A stretch of 64,000 nt of DNA, taken from the NCBI RefSeq assembly GCF_002835735.1, contig NZ_PISD01000010.1:1-64000 (forward strand). Direction: 5' to 3'. The translations under genes and the position numbers were made by a program. Of the stretch, positions 62,468-64,000 are shown in pieces (within the stretch, counting starts at the first letter, position 1; every line of letters starts with the position of its first letter). The notes under the pieces were generated by a model. The model had not been told where the DNA came from and made no database searches. It saw only the letters and a list, made by a program, of their open reading frames with translations. The DNA is from Cytobacillus horneckiae (GTDB taxonomy: Bacteria; Bacillota; Bacilli; Bacillales; Cytobacillaceae).

Positions 62468-62503
62468 ACAAGCCAGCTTCCTTTTCCAATGAAGCTGGCT
62501 ATT
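62468..62503. terminator. Terminator between GNAT and SCP2 genes
   Basis: AGCCAGCTTC and GAAGCTGGCT form a perfect 10-bp stem with a 10-base loop. Confidence 0.65.
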
Positions 62504-62506
62504 GCT

Positions 62507-62833
62507 TTATTGATACTTTTTTAGGATTTCCTGTAATTTGAGGGCAAGTCCTATATTGCCTTCAACCTTTAATCCTCCTGTCATAAAGGCAACAGTTGTA
62601 TTTAAGTTTCCTTTTAATAAACTAGAGAAATTTTGATCATTCATTTTTAGTTTCACTTCTGCTTTGTCGGTGTGCCCTGTTTCTAAATGCACTTTTCCTT
62701 CTTTTAACACTATTTGCACTGGACCGCTCTCCTTTAATTCAACTTGAAATATTCGGTCCTTTTCGTTTTCAATATGCGCTGGATTTGCATTCATTTTATC
62801 TGTAATTTTTTCAAGCTCAAGTATGACTGACAT
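62507..62833 (-). CDS. SCP2 sterol-binding domain protein
   Basis: 108 residues forming the SCP2 lipid-binding fold: IFQVELKESGPVQIVLKEGK, then VKLKMNDQNFSSLLKGNLNT and FMTGGLKVEGNIGLALKLQE. The last is the lipid-pocket helix pair. It probably binds a hydrophobic ligand or acts with lipid enzymes; bacterial function is unknown. The gene overlaps the Nudix gene by 17 bases, and both are co-transcribed. Confidence 0.9.
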   Translation of the reverse strand: MSVILELEKITDKMNANPAHIENEKDRIFQVELKESGPVQIVLKEGKVHLETGHTDKAEVKLKMNDQNFSSLLKGNLNTTVAFMTGGLKVEGNIGLALKLQEILKKYQ

Positions 62834-63269
62834 ATGTATCCCCTTTGTTATTAAGAATTTTTTCTGCTGCTATGATACTGTCCTTTAACCAGACGGCTGC
62901 GAGCGGATGCTGCACGATTTCTTTTGTTGTCAACCAGTGTACGCTGTCAACTTCATCCGGGCTCTTTGCGAATGCCTTTCCGCTTTTGTATTTGCATAGA
63001 AACACAACATTGATAACTGCTGAATGATCATCAGCTAAAAAAGAAGAGCTCCATACATAATCCATCTGGTCATCTACCTCAATGCCCACCTCTTCAAAGA
63101 TTTCCCTTTGCACACTTTTTTCTAAAATATTATTCACATGACCTTCATGTTCAACCTTTCCGCCTACTAAAGAAAGTGTACCAGCTGCGTGTTCTTCCTT
63201 CATACTTCTTTTAATTAAGAGCCAATGGCCTTGATGAAACACCGCACCTTCAACATTGACAATAAACAT
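62817..63269 (-). CDS. Nudix hydrolase
   Basis: About 150 residues from ATG 63269, which follows GGGGTGAAAAG; the upstream frame to 63320 is not needed. The Nudix segment LVGGKVEHEGHVNNILEKSV followed by QREIFEEVGIEV retains the catalytic R-E-x-x-E-E-x-G-I half. The first half has four extra residues between the Gly and the Arg compared with the classic G-x5-E-x7-R pattern, a variant seen in some Bacillus Nudix proteins. It would hydrolyse a nucleoside diphosphate linked to X; the substrate is unknown. Confidence 0.9.
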   Translation of the reverse strand: MFIVNVEGAVFHQGHWLLIKRSMKEEHAAGTLSLVGGKVEHEGHVNNILEKSVQREIFEEVGIEVDDQMDYVWSSSFLADDHSAVINVVFLCKYKSGKAFAKSPDEVDSVHWLTTKEIVQHPLAAVWLKDSIIAAEKILNNKGDTYVSHT

Positions 63270-63389
63270 CTTTTCACCCCCTATAATATATTCCATTTTT
63301 TTTAGCGATTTCCTGCTCATTTATGAATCATGATTCATTTTTTTACGAGTTCGACAGTCAAAGATGCCCTTTGTGTTCAAAAATAAAAA

Positions 63390-63418
63390 ACAGCACCAAT
63401 TATTGGTGCTGCTATCTA
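63390..63418 (-). terminator. Terminator of the thioesterase gene
   Basis: AGCACCAA and TTGGTGCT form an 8-bp stem with a 3-base loop; GTTTTTTATTTTT follows on the minus strand. Confidence 0.8.
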
Positions 63419-63419
63419 T

Positions 63420-63935
63420 CTAATTCCATGGCAGTTCGGACCCAAAGCTTTTTGCTCTTTCCTCGCTGTCTTTTCTTCTTTTTTTCCGAATTTGCGCCCT
63501 GTCCTTTGCGCTTTCATATAAGCTTTTTTCCTCATCAGTAACTGGCACAACAGCAGGTATTTCTATCGGCTTTCCTTCTTCATCCACTGCCACCATTGTT
63601 AAGAAGGATAATGCACATACATTTCTTTCCCCTGTGAGAAGCCCCTCAGCGATTACTTTCACGAAAACCTCCATTGACGAGCGGCCAGTATATGTAACAA
63701 ATGCTTCTAAGCATACAGCATTGCCTTCATAAATTGGATGTAAAAAATCAACAGAATCAGTAGATGCAGTGACAACTGCTTTCCTCGCATGTCGCATTGC
63801 CGCTATCCCAGCTATATCATCTATATAAGCCATTAGCTTGCCGCCGAATAAAGTGCCATGACTATTTGTATCTGGCGGCTGTACGATACTTGTTTTCACT
63901 ACATAGGATTCCTTGCAAAACTTGGTCTCTCTCAT
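63420..63935 (-). CDS. Acyl-CoA thioesterase, hotdog fold (YkhA/BFIT type)
   Basis: About 171 residues from ATG 63935 behind AAAGGAG. The hotdog domain shows VQPPDTNSHGTLFGGKLMAY then IDDIAGIAAMRHARKAVVTA, with the catalytic Asn/Asp region at NSHGTLFGG and DDIAGIAA. The C-terminal helical part is charged. It hydrolyses medium- or long-chain acyl-CoA thioesters in the cytosol. The last complete gene in the window, monocistronic. Confidence 0.92.
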   Translation of the reverse strand: MRETKFCKESYVVKTSIVQPPDTNSHGTLFGGKLMAYIDDIAGIAAMRHARKAVVTASTDSVDFLHPIYEGNAVCLEAFVTYTGRSSMEVFVKVIAEGLLTGERNVCALSFLTMVAVDEEGKPIEIPAVVPVTDEEKSLYESAKDRAQIRKKRRKDSEERAKSFGSELPWN

Positions 63936-64000
63936 GATTGACTCTCCTTTCATTGACGAAGCAATGATGCACATTCTATATCATAACCGAAAACTCATTA

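Noticed and set aside
1-64000. CRISPR array, tRNA or rRNA genes, or complete prophage
   Set aside because: No series of regularly spaced direct repeats, no tRNA-like or rRNA sequence and no phage structural genes were noticed; tRNAscan-SE, Infernal or PHASTER would be decisive.

Overview
The window is chromosomal DNA of a low-GC, spore-forming member of the Bacillaceae. The evidence is AGGAGG-type ribosome binding sites, frequent TTG/GTG starts, sigma-A promoters, sporulation-linked genes (pdaA), SinR/SinI-type regulators, a HemAT aerotaxis sensor and a block with the gene order of the Bacillus subtilis yfjO-yfkM region. The species cannot be fixed from the sequence. No rRNA, tRNA, CRISPR array or intact prophage is visible.

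Layout. 1-1360: two minus-strand NEAT haem-uptake proteins, the first running off the left edge, preceded by three Fur boxes. 1400-4530: an ECF-type sigma factor, a repetitive NG-motif protein and an MFS exporter in one operon. 4760-8040: a small protein and a NitT/TauT-type ABC importer. 8062-12133: hemAT and three poorly characterised genes. 12600-17700: an OmpR-type two-component system converging on a FtsX-type ABC transporter whose promoter carries three 11-bp repeats. 17700-19100: decayed sequence around a DinB gene. 19135-34728: the conserved block rlmCD, an AlkA-type glycosylase, pdaA, fumA, an SE1561 gene, yfkAB, yfkD, chaA, yfkF, a P-type ATPase, yfkH, a YtxH protein, yfkK, map, yfkM. 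35000-36330: sinR, a convergent 46-codon sinI and a frameshifted sinR paralogue. 36366-40255: pseudouridine catabolism (psuG, psuK) and a MarR/MFS efflux pair. 40255-43110: an AT-rich decayed region with a truncated Mga-type regulator, a small exported peptide gene and an IS110-family transposase remnant. 43195-54700: motAB, hutH behind a leader terminator, topB, a PadR/DUF2812 pair, an M29 aminopeptidase, a lipoprotein, mscL. 54700-64000: a BI-1 family protein, a GMC oxidoreductase operon with its own tatA-tatC, cls and housekeeping genes (cyclo-ligase-like, GNAT, SCP2, Nudix, thioesterase).

Several groups can be read as working units. The NEAT proteins should pass haem across the wall under iron limitation. 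The two-component system probably controls the adjacent ABC transporter through its repeated sites. PsuG and PsuK form a complete pseudouridine-salvage pair. The GMC enzyme and its Tat-signal small subunit are probably exported folded by the TatAC encoded behind them. Of the less expected features, the sigma/solenoid/MFS operon, the secreted peptide divergent from a truncated Mga regulator, the unannotated SinI with the broken SinR copy, the hutH leader terminator and a predicted short transcript between yfkD and chaA deserve most attention.
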